Positions 26,213 through 37,644 of a stretch of 64,000 bases of DNA are shown here, piece after piece. The notes beneath the pieces were generated by a model. The model was not told the DNA's origin and made no database searches. It was given only the letters and a program-made list of their open reading frames with translations. Numbering within the stretch: the first letter of the stretch is position 1; each line of letters opens with the position of its first letter. The position numbers and the translations under genes are program-made. Source of the DNA: Osedax fenrisi (Eukaryota > Annelida > Polychaeta > Sabellida > Siboglinidae); the NCBI GenBank assembly GCA_964019155.1, contig OZ025239.1, positions 6,967,669 through 7,031,668 on the forward strand. The letters are read 5' to 3'.

Positions 26213-26911
26213 GTGATCATTTATTCTTAAAATAATATTTTCAATGCATAATGCTCATAAAATGTTTTTTTATTTATAATTCTATTGTTTTTTGTATACT
26301 CGTGATGTTTTTACGTTATTTGTTAATGTATTCTTATGTATAACCCTTGTTGAACCCAATGCTAATGCTTATGGCATAATGGGTGTACGGTATTACCACT
26401 TACAACGTTACCGCACATTTAGTGGGTTCGAAATATTAATTATAATTAATGATTTAGTAGGAGCTTTGATGGTGTTCGCATGTGGTATGGAATGTAAATT
26501 ACATTATATAACCTTAGACTAATTGTATTAATTGTTTATACTTTAGATTATGATTTAGAGTAATACGAAGATATTTTTACTCCGTTGTATTTTTTATATT
26601 CCGGTTATTATGGCAGATATACGTCCCGCTCCTTCAGCGGTTAATGGCATCGGTTAAATGTAAAACGATTATTTAAATAATATCTAGAATTAATAAATTT
26701 TATTAATTTGATTTTATTTAAATTCAATTTTAATTTGTTTACCATTTATATAATTTATCCGCTGTGTTTTCAATATATTATTTACAACAATAAAATGCAC
26801 AGGAAATGTCGTCACTGTACCGTAAGTCTATAGACTATACTATAGTATATATATATATATACATATATATATACATATATACATATATACATATATATAT
26901 AAATATATATA
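25897..26911. other. AT-rich spacer
   Basis: It contains CA-rich repeats (26010-26095), a long (TA)n at 26153-26210 and another TA/CATA tract at 26843-26911. The only frame of note is listed separately at 26292. Confidence 0.5.
26292..26522 (+). CDS. Uncharacterised 76-codon frame with two hydrophobic segments
   Basis: An open frame without an initial ATG (begins TTG-TAT-ACT), ending at TAG. It has two hydrophobic stretches (around FVNVFLCITLV and FEILIIINDLVGALMVFACG) separated by a polar loop containing YYHLQRYRTF. The composition is more protein-like than the surrounding TA-driven frames. No splice acceptor is convincing upstream and no family is recognised. It may be a decayed exon or chance. 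Confidence 0.22.
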   Translation: MYTRDVFTLFVNVFLCITLVEPNANAYGIMGVRYYHLQRYRTFSGFEILIIINDLVGALMVFACGMECKLHYITLD

Positions 26912-27216
26912 TTGTTGTTGTTGTTATTGTTGTTATTTTTATTTGGTGGATTCCTTTCATCCCATCCAGGAACTTATATGAAGTTTTCACTTATAACCAT
27001 ATATGGCTCTAATGTCCCTTCGAAGCCGCTCTCATGTTATGGCATCCATGGTTTTAACGAGAGCCGATCATTTATTTATACACAATTATATAAGATAACT
27101 TCTAAATAATATTTTAAGACCTATTTTATAAAATTAATTAATGGTCCGGACGATGATCGAATCCGTGTCCTACTGCTTGTGTGTCTGACGCCTTAGACAC
27201 TGAGCCACACAGGCAG

Positions 27217-27219
<3 letters not shown>
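26912..27219 (-). mobile_element. SINE-A copy 7, near full length
   Basis: Minus-strand copy with head (reverse complement AACTGCCTGTGTGGCTCAGT, B box GGATTCGATCA with mutations) and tail of AACAACAATAAC units. (TA)n flanks it on both sides, directly against the 5' head at 27220-27250. Confidence 0.9.
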
Positions 27220-27256
<37 letters not shown>

Positions 27257-27833
27257 ATTTCAATTCAAAGTAATCCCATCGAATGTCGTTAATATAAATA
27301 ACGCGCTAGAATACCAGAGGTCATATACATATCCTTGTGTATCCTTGAGCAATTATTGTATACATTATATTTTATTCAAACTTATTAATAATTAATTATA
27401 GTTAATTTATATTTCTTAAATATATATTTATTAAATCTAACTCATTTGGTATCTACCTCGAATTCTACCTTAATGAATATTTGTAATAACTTATTCGATA
27501 TGCGATATATTTATTTGAAATTTTGTAAATAGAGTAATATTGTTGCAATAAATAAAGTTCTATTTAAATTGTCGATATAATCGCATTGATAAGAATAAAA
27601 AGGGAATAAGGTAGTATGATAGATAAGCGTAATATCGACCCCCTATAATAGGCGTGGTCATTTTAGTATTATAATATCCAATAAAAATAGAAGATATGAA
27701 TAGATTTAATGAATAACAAAACTAACGAATTTATTTATTATAATTCAATAATTATTGAATTTAGGTTTTAATACTCATATTTAATTTATATTTAAACTTT
27801 ATATTTTTATATTAAACTTTAAACTGACTATAG

Positions 27834-27919
<86 letters not shown>

Positions 27920-28905
27920 TACAAGATACCTTAACATAATACCCACACATAATTTATAAGATACCCACACATAATTTATATTTGACAGTTATGTTATAAC
28001 ACATCATACACGGTTTTATAATATAGGATTATATTTCAGGAGTACATATGTTAATGTTATATACTAAACAATACAAAATAAATTTCTCAAATTAATTATT
28101 CCAATATGATTATATTAAAATTGTAAGATAATTTAATATACATTATATTATTTAGAATGTCAACATAAATAATATACGAAAATATCTTTCAAATAATATA
28201 CTAAAATATCTTTCAATTTAATAACATATATATAAGAAATACAAATGTATAAAAATTAATTAATTTTTATTTTACAAAAAAATAAATATATCTGATATCT
28301 TCGAAATCATCGAGATATAATTAAATATATATATATATATAAATATTCAGTGGTATACCACTGCACTTTTTATATTTCTAAGTACAAAAGTCCTGTCCTT
28401 GTTGTTAGTGGTAGGTGTTTCTGTCTAACCAGTAACTTGCGCTAAGTCTATACTAATACATCATTATATATCTGAAACTATTAGAGCATGTAGCATATAC
28501 CTAGGTATAAAGTTATCTATAGAAGTTACTATAGTATTAGTAATGTATATAGCGTGTTTAACTGTCTCTCTGTGTTTGAGATACGGACCCGATACACGGT
28601 TATACGTGGTCGATAAGGGGCGCCTTGTATTATTCCAGGAATATTATTATAAATACATAAACTATGATCTTATTGTGATGTTTCGATTATGTTTCTACGT
28701 CAATTTAATACAATATTGTACAATATATACTAATCAAATAAATGTCAGATAAATTAATTTATAGATATTCGAGAACTATATGCCAGTACATTTATATTGT
28801 CCTATTTATTATTATCAATAATGAAGACGTATTCATTTGCAAATGGCATAAAATATAATAAAATATTAGAACAAGTAAAAAATATAAATTCAATAAATTT
28901 ATTTT
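27220..28905. other. AT-rich spacer
   Basis: (TA)n at 27220-27250 and 27839-27917, and a small direct repeat of ATACCCACACATAATTTATA at 27938-27980. A short GC-richer patch at 28555-28640 has no convincing exon structure. No gene is supported. Confidence 0.55.
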
Positions 28906-30727
28906 CCCTATCGGAGTTAGCCCTATCTGAGTTTGCCCTATCGGGGTTAGCCCTATCTGAATTAGCCCTATCATAGTTAGCCCTATATGAGTTAGCCCTA
29001 TCTGAATTAGCCCTATCGGAGTTAGCCCTATCGGAGTTAGCCCTATCTGAATTAGCCCTATCGAATTTAGCCCTATCTTAATTAGCTCTATCGTAGTTAG
29101 CCATATCTGAATTAGCCCTATCATAGTTAGCCCTATATGAGTTAGCCCTATCTGAATTAGCCCTATCGGAGTTAGCCCTATCGGAGTTAGCCCTATCTGA
29201 ATCAGCCCTATCGAATTTAGCCCTATCGAATTTAGCCCTATCTTAATTAGCTCTATCGTAGTTAGCCCTATCTGAGTTAGACCTATCTGAATTAGCCCTG
29301 TCTGAGTTATCACTATCGGAGTTAGCCCTATCGGAGTTAACCCTATCGGAGTTAGCCCTATCTGAATTATCCCTATCGTAGTTAGCCCTTTCTGAATTAT
29401 CCCTATCGTAGTTAGCCCTATGGATTTATACCTATCTGAATTAGCCCTATCTGAGTTAGCCCTATCTGAATTAGCCCTATCGGAGTGAGCCCTATCGGAG
29501 TTAGCCTTATCGTAGTTAGCCCTACGGAGTTAGCCCTATCTGAATTAGCCCTATCTGATTTAGACATATCGGAGTTAGTCCTATCATAGTTAGCCCTATC
29601 GGAGTTAGTCCTATCTGAGTTAGCCCTATCTGAGTTAGCCCTATCTGAATTAGCCCTATCGGAGTTAGCCCTATCTTAATTAGCCCTATCGTAGTTAGCC
29701 CTATCCTAGTTATCACTATCGGAGTTAGCCCTATTGGAGTTAACCCTATTGGAGTTAGCCCTATCTGAATTATCCCTATCTGAGTTAGCCATATCTGAAT
29801 TAGCCCTATCTGAGTTAGCCCTATCTGAATTAACCCTATCGGAGTTAGCCCTATCGGAGTTAACCCTATCGGAGTTAGCCCTATCTGAATTATCCCTATC
29901 TGAGTTAGCCATATCTGAATTAGCCCTATCTGATTTAGACATATCGGAGTTAGCCCTATCATAGTTAGCCCTATCGGAGTTAGCCCTATCTGAGTTAGCC
30001 CTATCTGAATTAGCCCTATCGGAGTTAGCCCTATCAGAGTTAGCCCTATCTTAATTAGCCCTATCGTAGTTAGCCATATCTGAATTATCCCTATCGGAGT
30101 TAGCCCTATGGAGTTAGACGTATCTGAATTAGCCCTATCTGAGTTAGCCATATCTGAATTAGCCCTATCGGAATTAGCTCTATCTGAATTAGCCCTATCT
30201 GAGTTAGCCCTATCTGAATTAACCCTATCGGAGTTAGCCCTATCTGAGTTAGCCCTATATGAATTAGACCTATCGGAGTTAGTCCTATCTGAATTAGCCC
30301 TATCTGAGTTATCACTATCGGAGTTAGCCCTATCGGAGTTAACCCTATCGGAGTTAGCCCTATCTGAATTAGCCCTTTCGTAGTTAGCCATACGGAGTTA
30401 GAACTATTTAAATTAGCTCTATCTGAGTTAGCCCTATCTGAATTAACCCTATTTAAATGAGTCCTATCGTAGTTAGCCCTACGGAGTTTGTTCTATCTGA
30501 ATTAGCCCTATTTGAGTTATCACTATCGGAGTTAACCCTATCTGAATTAGCCATATCGGAGTTAGCCCTTATCTAAATTAGCCCTATATGAATTATCCCT
30601 ATCTGAGTTAGCCCTATCTGAATTAGCCCTATTGGAGTTATCTCTATCTGAATTAGCCCTATCTGAGTTAGCACTATCGGATTTATCCCTATCTGACTTA
30701 GTCCTATCGGAGTTAGCCCTATAGGAG
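28906..30727. repeat. 15-bp minisatellite, about 120 units
   Basis: Tandem units of 15 bp with consensus TTAGCCCTATCTGAA / TTAGCCCTATCGGAG. Variation is concentrated at a few unit positions, so two alternating subtypes are visible. Because 15 is a multiple of three, long stretches stay open on both strands: LALSE repeats on plus, ANSDR and IGLTP repeats on minus. The minus-strand frame of 289 codons (29522-30391) switches from ANSDR to IGLTP units through a length change, as expected for a non-coding array. There is no initiation context, splice signal or non-repetitive flank to suggest a gene. Confidence 0.95.
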
Positions 30728-31722
30728 CACCTCGTCTCTCGATAGAATAAGTTATATATATTCGTATAAAACTGTATAATTATGAAATAAATAAAAATAA
30801 ATTTAATACGTACGATATTACTAAATAAGTCGTATACTAAGTTACCTCGTACGAGATTACTGGTAACCATGAATCTCATTGGATGAATCTAATGTTATTA
30901 AAAAGCGCCACCTATTGAATATTCGATGCGAATTAACAAATTTAAATTTTTAATCTTTAATCTTAATTTGTAAATCCACTTTAATATATGAGAACACGGT
31001 ACAATGTAACATTTTAATAGTGCATATTACAGATGATTACAATATAAGTGTAACTGGTGTCTACTGATCTTGCATTTATTTCTTAAGTTCGTAGTACCGC
31101 TTGTTATATTTTTGGAGAAATATATATATATAGAATATATTTATATACATTTTTTATTTTTATAAATATATATGGTTTATATATAAATTAAACAACTATG
31201 TTATTATATGTACTATAAACTTATTTTAGTATATATGTAATTTGTAGCTCTACATATATATATATATATATATATATGTGTGTAAGTCTGTATTTAGATG
31301 TGTGAATATGTGTGTAAACATTTAGAAGTTATAATCATAATCAATGAAAGCATAATAGTGTTGATATATATTGTATCGTAACCATGACAACTGTTACCAT
31401 AACAACGGAGATGTTCATATCATAATATAAAAAATTAAATATCTTAATTTAGAATATTATTAAATCTAATCTAGCGGTGATTTAACTTCGCGAAAGTATC
31501 GGTTAATAGAACACGTATCGTACAGCCTACCTCGAGAGTTACAAGACCAGCGCTATGAACCCCGACAGTTAGTACCAGCCTAGTGTAATTGACATTCTTA
31601 TATTACTATTATATATTATCGTATATAGATAACACAACAACTTATACGAATGTTTACTGTTATCGTATACTACACGTATACCTCTACTACACGTATGTAA
31701 TGTATACCGCATCACCCCGCAG
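30728..31722. other. Spacer upstream of the mini-exon
   Basis: AT-rich, with (TA)n at 31257-31276. A GC-richer island at about 31473-31580 is open on plus for some 35 codons (containing EHVSYSLPRELQDQRYEPRQ) but ends in a stop, and has no donor in the phase needed for the next exon. It could be an upstream exon fragment or chance. Confidence 0.35.
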
Positions 31723-31776
31723 TGAACATCAAAGGTGAAGGTCATCATCGAAGTCCTCATAAAGATCCTGCACAAG
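31723..31776 (+). CDS. 54-bp mini-exon of the Pro/Gln/Gly-repeat gene
   Basis: Acceptor CACCCCGCAG followed by TGAACATC, donor GCACAAG|GTTAAT. In the only frame without a stop it gives two bases of a split codon, then NIKGEGHHRSPHKDPAQ, then one base. It is therefore a symmetric phase 1-1 exon. The next exon (34713) also begins in phase 1, so splicing yields AQ-V-KVQGQ without a frame change. The acceptor and first bases nearly match those of the big exon (ACCCCGCAG then TGAA in both), which suggests exon duplication. The upstream exon carrying the start codon was not found. Confidence 0.6.
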
Positions 31777-31846
31777 GTTAATATCTTACCCGTGATACAT
31801 AATAATCATACCCTATCCTATAATATATAATATCGTCTAGATATAT

Positions 31847-31914
<68 letters not shown>

Positions 31915-32123
31915 TTATGTGTATGGGTGTGTGTGCGCGTGTGTATTGATGTGTGTGTACAATTTATATGGTTAAACTGTCCATGTGCGTGTGTGTATCA
32001 GTATTTGCCGTACGCTAATTAGTTATGTAATAATGTCATGCGTAACAACGTATTATTTATTTTAAATAAACCACATATAAACTCTACATATATGCAGTAT
32101 ATATATATATATCAAAAAAAAAA

Positions 32124-32164
32124 TCATCTAAGTTCCTGAATGGGATGAAAGGACTCCACCAAAA
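32124..32164 (+). mobile_element. SINE-A 3' tail fragment
   Basis: Only the ATCTAAGTTCCTGAATGGGA ... GGACTCCACC segment of the family 3' end is present, between (TA)n and AT-rich sequence. Confidence 0.7.
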
Positions 32165-32398
32165 AAAATATACTTAAAACACCACTAACTTAAATACGGA
32201 GACATACCTTATATCTTACGTAACAAGGAAGTTTACTATTACGTAATACAGTAATACAACGTGTGTCTTACATGCTGTCATATTCACAATATGTATGATA
32301 TAATTATGCCTCTTTCTATAATATCTAGTATATTATACACTGTATATTATACAATATAGTGTAAGTATATGTTTAAAAACTATATAGTATATATGTAT

Positions 32399-32445
<47 letters not shown>

Positions 32446-32446
<1 letters not shown>

Positions 32447-32608
32447 CATGATTCATATATTATGCGTAACATGCATATATAATACTTTCAAGTATGCGAC
32501 ATATTATATAATAGACCATGGTAGACCATACTGAGTGTTATAGTACTGTACATTTAATCAAATCTTAATCAATTATATTTTTTTATAAACTTAATTATAA
32601 TATTTTAT
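32446..32608. repeat. Dispersed repeat, copy 1
   Basis: About 160 bp shared with 52657-52818, including AATACTTTCAAGTAT, CGACATATTATATAATAGAC and CATGGTAGACCATACTG. The middle is nearly identical and the ends fade into AT-rich sequence. Family unknown; no coding potential. Confidence 0.85.
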
Positions 32609-32679
32609 AGGTAATATACTATATATATGGGTTTATTTATCGATGATAAATAAAATCGGAAAATACATATTTCCCATAT

Positions 32680-33157
32680 ATTAAGAACATTATCAAGATC
32701 TATGGCCATATTAAATAAAAGAAAGTATAAATTAAACGAAAAAAGTTTAATTTAGTTTATTATGCGATTTTTAAATGTCATCTTGATTATTGCTCACATA
32801 TATGGGGTAATGCTTTCAAAAGCAATATTAAGCCAATATCAAAACTCCAAAATCGAGTAATTGTAATTAGTTTATAAAATAATGTTCAAAGATGTTCATA
32901 GTTATATTCTATATAATAAATATACATTATGACATTTACTGATATTGATAAATTAAAATCTAATATCTACTTACAAAAATTGTTTATTTCTGACAGAATA
33001 TTTATCGGGAAAAAAAATAGAACTGTTAGAAAATCGTTTTGTAATTTAATTATTGGCCCAAAATTATGGAATTATTATTATAATATGATAAATATTAAAA
33101 AAAAATTATCACTTTTAATACAATTTATCGATTTTAAATTTGTATTAATGATATGAA
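32680..33157 (+). pseudogene. LINE 3' end (C-terminal part of ORF2), degenerate
   Basis: The translation recalls the C-terminal region after the RT of jockey/CR1-group LINEs: KSMAILNKRKYKLN, then YYAIFKCHLDYCSHIWGNAF and KLQNRVIVI. After frameshifts comes an open part (32929-33156) with RTVRKSFCNLIIGPKLWNY, the usual SF...GPKLWN ending. Stops and frameshifts show it is dead. No RT catalytic motif is present, so this is a 5'-truncated copy. Confidence 0.7.
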
Positions 33158-33201
33158 AATTATCCATTCTTATATTAAATCGATGAATGGGTTTGACTTA
33201 A

Positions 33202-34142
33202 GGGGTACGCTTGTTTTGAAATTAAAAAAAAATGCAATGTAAAAAGATAGGGATTTTTATATTTTGTTAATTATCAATAAGTTTAAAAATTCTTAAGATA
33301 TTACAATTCTGTAAAATGCACATTGAAGGAAGGACTGCTCTGTATAGTTAGATATAGCATAATGAGAAATTATGTTATATTTTTGGAAATATAACTCATC
33401 TAATAATGGTAAAATGTAGTTTTATTTTTATTTTTTTTTAATTATATTTTATATATGATATATTAAAAATAATCATATGATTATCTATTCTGTCACTAAA
33501 CATATAATAACTAATATATTCTGAAAATGTCATCTATATTTGAGCATTATTTACATAGTTATTGAATTTTTTTAAGAATAAAATTATACTAAAATAATTA
33601 TTCTGATTAAATCAAGTTTTAAAATTACATATATTTGTTATTAAAATATAGAGCATATTTGAATAAAAAGAGTATAGTATACGTGTTTGTATGTTTATTA
33701 TACAAATATTATATGTATAGTATGTATGTATATGTATATTATACATAGTTATGATAACAATCCACAAAATGATATGCATATTATATATATTTTATAGTAA
33801 TCACTAATTTATATGCATATTATAGTAATCCACACTATGATATATATATATAATTATGATAGTAATAGTAATCCAAAATATTATAATAGATACAAAAAAT
33901 AATTCTGTAAAATCACTTTATATAAACGTATTTTTAGAGATTACTTCTTATCGTTATTTATTCTCCAAAAATACGTCGTGTTATAAAACCTTTATTTTTA
34001 TATTTGACCATTGGTTTTGAGCTCTAATAGTTTAATATGAGTAAAATGTGAGTATATAAACATCTCAAATATTATATATTTAAAATAATTTTGTTTTTAA
34101 TTATTTGTTTTTTACTGTTTTTCCCAAAACGCCCGTATCCCC
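33202..34142. mobile_element. TTAA-flanked DNA element remnant
   Basis: TTAA at 33198-33201 is followed by GGGGTACGCTTGTTTTGAAA. At the right end the reverse complement of CCAAAACGCCCGTATCCCC stands before TTAA at 34143-34146, an imperfect inverted repeat of about 20 bp. A TTAA target fits piggyBac- or Kolobok-type elements. The 941-bp interior is AT-rich without a recognisable transposase, so it is a non-autonomous or decayed copy. Confidence 0.6.
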
Positions 34143-34624
34143 TTAATGGATATAACTCGGCTTTTTTTAGTTTGCATTGGGATTAAAATTGAAAATATGT
34201 TATTATTGTGGCAAATATAGATATGATTGTAGTGTATTGTTTATTGGGTCATGCTCATTTAAAAAAGATGATATTATATTACCAGTCCCTAACTGTATGT
34301 TACATCTTTTAAATTTATTTATAACAATATTTATTTTTTAAGTTTTATAATACCTATATTTTACCATTACAATTTAAAAACTTTCGTTAGTTAATCTTTA
34401 ATACTATTCGCATAATTTTTTTTCAACGGAAAATTATAAGCTTTGATTCAATATCTATCCGTGTTCTTATACCAAATTCTGAATTGTATATATATAAATA
34501 AGATAGTCATTAGACTTTATAAAAATAGAGTATACCGATATCCATTTGGAGAAAAATACGTATTCTAATTTAACTATATATATAAGAAAATATACCAATG
34601 TTTATTTTTATCGTGTATTATAGT

Positions 34625-34675
<51 letters not shown>

Positions 34676-34712
34676 TCCAATACACGAATTTCATTCATAC
34701 ACCACCCCGCAG

Positions 34713-37492
34713 TGAAAGTTCAAGGTCAAATCCCTACCCAAGGTCAAGTTCCTCCCCAAGGTCAATGTCCTACCCACGGTCAAGGTCATAACTATAAATG
34801 TCCTCCCTACAGTAAATGGCTTATAAAAGGTCAATGTCCTCCTCAAGGTAAAATCCCTCCACAAGGTTTATGTCTTCACCAAGATAAAGGTCAATGTCCT
34901 CCAATGCAAGGTCATTACCAAGGTCATACCAAATGTTCTCCTCAAGTTACTCCCCAAGATCAAGCTCCTTCGTATGTTCAAGATTATCTTCAAGGTCATC
35001 CACAAGGTCCTCCTCAATGCCAAGATCCTACACAAGGACAATGTCTAAAAATTCTAAAAAGTCAAGGTCCTCTTCAAGTTCCCTCCCAAGGTCAAACTCA
35101 TTCAAAAGGGCAATGTTCTTCTCAAGCTCCTCTCAAGGATAAATTGTCTTCACAAATTAAAGTTCATCCTCGAGGTCATACCCAAGGTCCTCCTCAAGTT
35201 ACTCCCCAAGGTAATACCCAAGGTCAAGCTCCGTCAGGTGTTCAATGTCTTCCTCAAGGTCATACTCAAGGTCCACCTCAAGGTACTCCCCAAGGTCCCC
35301 CTCAAGTTACTCCCCAAGGTCAATCTCCGTCAGGTGTTCAATGTCTTCCTCAAGGTCATACTCAAGGTCCTCCTCAAGTTATCCCCAAAGGTCAATCTCC
35401 TTCACATGTTAAATGTCCTCCTCAAGGTGATCCCCAAGGTCAATGTACTCCAAAAATTCAAGGTCATTCTAAAGGCCAAGTTCCTCCCCTAGGTAAATGT
35501 CCTCCACAAATTCAAGGTCATCCTCAAGGTAATACCCAAAGTCCCTCTCGTGTTACTACCCTAGGTAATACCCAAGGTCAATCTCCGTCAGGTGTTCAAT
35601 GTCTTCCTCAAGGTCATACTCAAGGTCCTCCTCAAGTTAGTCCCCAAGGTCAATCTCCTTCACATGTTAAATGTCTTCCTCAAGGTGATCTCCAAGGTCA
35701 ATGTCCTTCAAAAAGTCAAGGTCATTCTCAAGGCCAAGCTTCTCCTTTAGGTAAATGTCCTCCACAAATGCAAGGTCATCCTCAAGGTAATACCCAAAGT
35801 CCTCCTCATGTTACTACCCAAGGTAATACCCAAGGTCAAGCTCCGTCAGGTGTTCAATGTCTTCCTCAAGGTCATACTCAAGGTCCTCCTCAAGTTATTC
35901 CCCAAGGTCAATCTCCTTCACATGTTAAATGTCCTCCTCAAGGTGATCCCCAAGGTCAATGTCCTCCAAAAAGTCAAGGTCATTCTCAAGGCCAAGCTCC
36001 TCCCATAGGTAAATGTCCTCCACAAATTCAAGGTCATCCTCAAGGTGATAACCAAAGTCCTCCTCATGTTACTACCCAAGGTAATACACAAGGTAAAGCT
36101 CAGTCAGGTGTTCAATGTCTTCCTCAAGGTCATACTCAAAGTCCACCTCAAGTTATTCCCCAAGGTAAAGCTCCTTCACATGTTAAATGTCATCCTCGAG
36201 GTCATCCAAAAGGTCCTACCCAAGGAAAATTTCCTTCTCAAATTCCTACCCAAGGCCAAGATCCTTCACAAGGACAATGTCCTTCTCAAGCTCCTCCCCT
36301 AGTTAAAATTTCTCCGCAAATTAAAGGTCATCCTCAAGTTAATACCCAAGGTCCTATTCAAGTTACTACCAAAGGTAAAGCTCCTTCGCATATTCAATGT
36401 CCTCCAAAAGGTTATGCCCAAGGCTCTCCTCAAATTCCTCCCCAAGGTCAAGGTCCTCCTCAAGTTCCTCCCCAAGGCCAAGCTCATTCAAAAGGACAAG
36501 GTACTTCTCCAGCTCCTCCCCAGGGTAAATTTCCTTCAAAAATTCAAGTTATTCTTCAAGGTCATACCCAAGGTCCCCTTCAAATTACTCCTCAAGGTCA
36601 AGCTCCGTCAGGTATTCAATGTATTCCTCGAGGTCATCCTCAAGTTATTCCCCAAGGTCAAGCTCCTTCACTTGTTAAATGTCATCCTCAAGGTCATCCC
36701 CAAATTCCTACCCAAGATCAATGTCCTCCAAAAAGTCAAGGTCCTCCTCAAGTTCCTCCCCAAGGCCAAGCCTCTTCACAAGGAAAATTTCCATCTCAGG
36801 CTCCTCCCCCAGGAAAATTTCCTCTACAAATTCAAGGTCATCCTCAAGGTAATACCCAAGGTCAAGCTCCTTCGCATGCTAAATATACTCTGCAAGATCC
36901 TCCTCAAGTTCCTCCCCGAGGCCAAGCTCCTTCACAAGGACAATGTCCTCCACAAATTATAGGTCATCCGCAAGGTAATACCCAGGGTATTACTCAAATT
37001 ACTCCCCAAGGTCAAGCTCCTTCACAAGGACAATATCTTCCTCAGGCTCCTCCCCTAGGTCAAATATATGTACCCGTTCACTACACCCGAGACGACGTCC
37101 TCTCCGCAATAACCTATACCGTTTCGCTAGCCGAGTACCTGGTGAACACGCAGAAGACGCTCAAGGTCATGCAGCACGGAATCCAGAATTCAGCGTTGAC
37201 GCCCGACGATCGAGCCATCTCTGTACGCAAGTACGAGGGCACCCTTTTGGTTGAGAAGATCGCCTCCGATATGGTATTGTCGAGTGTTAAGCACGTGGGC
37301 TGGGTGTTGCGTACGATGGGTGCTCAGTATCACGAGGAAGAGTTCATCGCCTTCTTGCAGGGCGTACTGAACGTCATCCAAGGGTTAGAGTTCACGGCGG
37401 TTCAACCACCTTCGTCGACGCCGTTAACGGTGACCTACAAGTTCTCGTGCACCGACTCCCAACAGAACAACAACATAACTAGACGGTACTAG
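34713..37492 (+). CDS. Pro/Gln/Gly-repeat protein, large terminal exon
   Basis: It starts at acceptor ACCCCGCAG (AG ends 34712) in phase 1 and stays open for 925 codons to TAG at 37490-37492. The frame also runs upstream through (TA)n to an ATG at 34598, but that part is intronic by composition. Up to about 37060 it encodes short units of the types PPQGQ, QGHPQG and SQGQCPP, built from 12-bp DNA units. At 35329-36110 these form three successive 86-residue (258-bp) higher-order repeats beginning SGVQCLPQGHTQGPPQ. Cys recurs at fixed places, so a secreted structural, matrix or adhesive protein is possible, but that is inference. From about 37063 a GC-rich, non-repetitive domain of about 140 residues follows (IYVPVHYTRDDVLSAITYTV, then EKIASDMVLSSVKHVGWVLR, FIAFLQGVLNVIQGLEF). 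It looks mostly helical and I do not recognise it. No signal peptide is visible because the 5' exons are missing. Confidence 0.7.
35329..36110 (+). repeat. 258-bp higher-order tandem repeat within the repeat-protein exon
   Basis: Three consecutive units start at the GTCAGGTGTTCAATGTCTTC landmark (about 35329, 35587, 35845), and a fourth start at about 36103 is followed by diverging sequence. Units differ by scattered substitutions, many at third codon positions. This fits duplication of a block of 12-bp-derived units under coding constraint. Confidence 0.85.
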
Positions 37493-37554
37493 TGCGTCCG
37501 GGTGATATATACTGTTGTGACGTCACGAGGTATTAAGCGATGTGCCTATTCGAT

Positions 37555-37560
37555 AATAAA
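37555..37560 (+). promoter_or_regulatory. Poly(A) signal AATAAA
   Basis: An AATAAA hexamer 63 nt after the stop codon of the repeat-protein gene, at a normal distance for a short 3' UTR. Confidence 0.6.
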
Positions 37561-37612
37561 TCACATATATACTTTCATATACCTGTTTTGATTCCTGTGT
37601 TATTTATATGTA

Positions 37613-37644
<32 letters not shown>

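Larger units (their letters stand above)
31777..34712 (+). other. Intron of the repeat-protein gene
   Basis: GT (31777) to AG (34712), about 2.9 kb. It holds (TA)n at 31848-31900, a TG/GTGT stretch, a 41-bp SINE-A tail fragment (32124), a dispersed repeat (32446), a LINE 3' end (about 32680-33157), a TTAA-flanked element (33202-34142) and (TA)n at 34627-34672 just before the acceptor. Confidence 0.6.

Noticed and set aside
29522..30391. 289-codon minus-strand frame of ANSDR/IGLTP repeats as a gene
   Set aside because: The unit is 15 bp and open on both strands; the frame switches repeat phase midway and has no unique flank or splice context.
28906..30727. Interstitial telomere array (TTAGCCC resembles TTAGGG)
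   Set aside because: The period is 15 bp and the unit CCCTATCTGAATTAG is not a telomeric hexamer series.
31473..31580. GC-richer island as an upstream exon of the repeat-protein gene
   Set aside because: The best frame ends in a stop and no donor gives the phase 1 junction required by the mini-exon; kept only as a note in the spacer entry.
34598..34712. ATG at 34598 as the start of the repeat protein
   Set aside because: The first 38 codons are mostly a TA-tract translation. A clean splice acceptor at 34711-34712, matching the one at the mini-exon, explains the start better.
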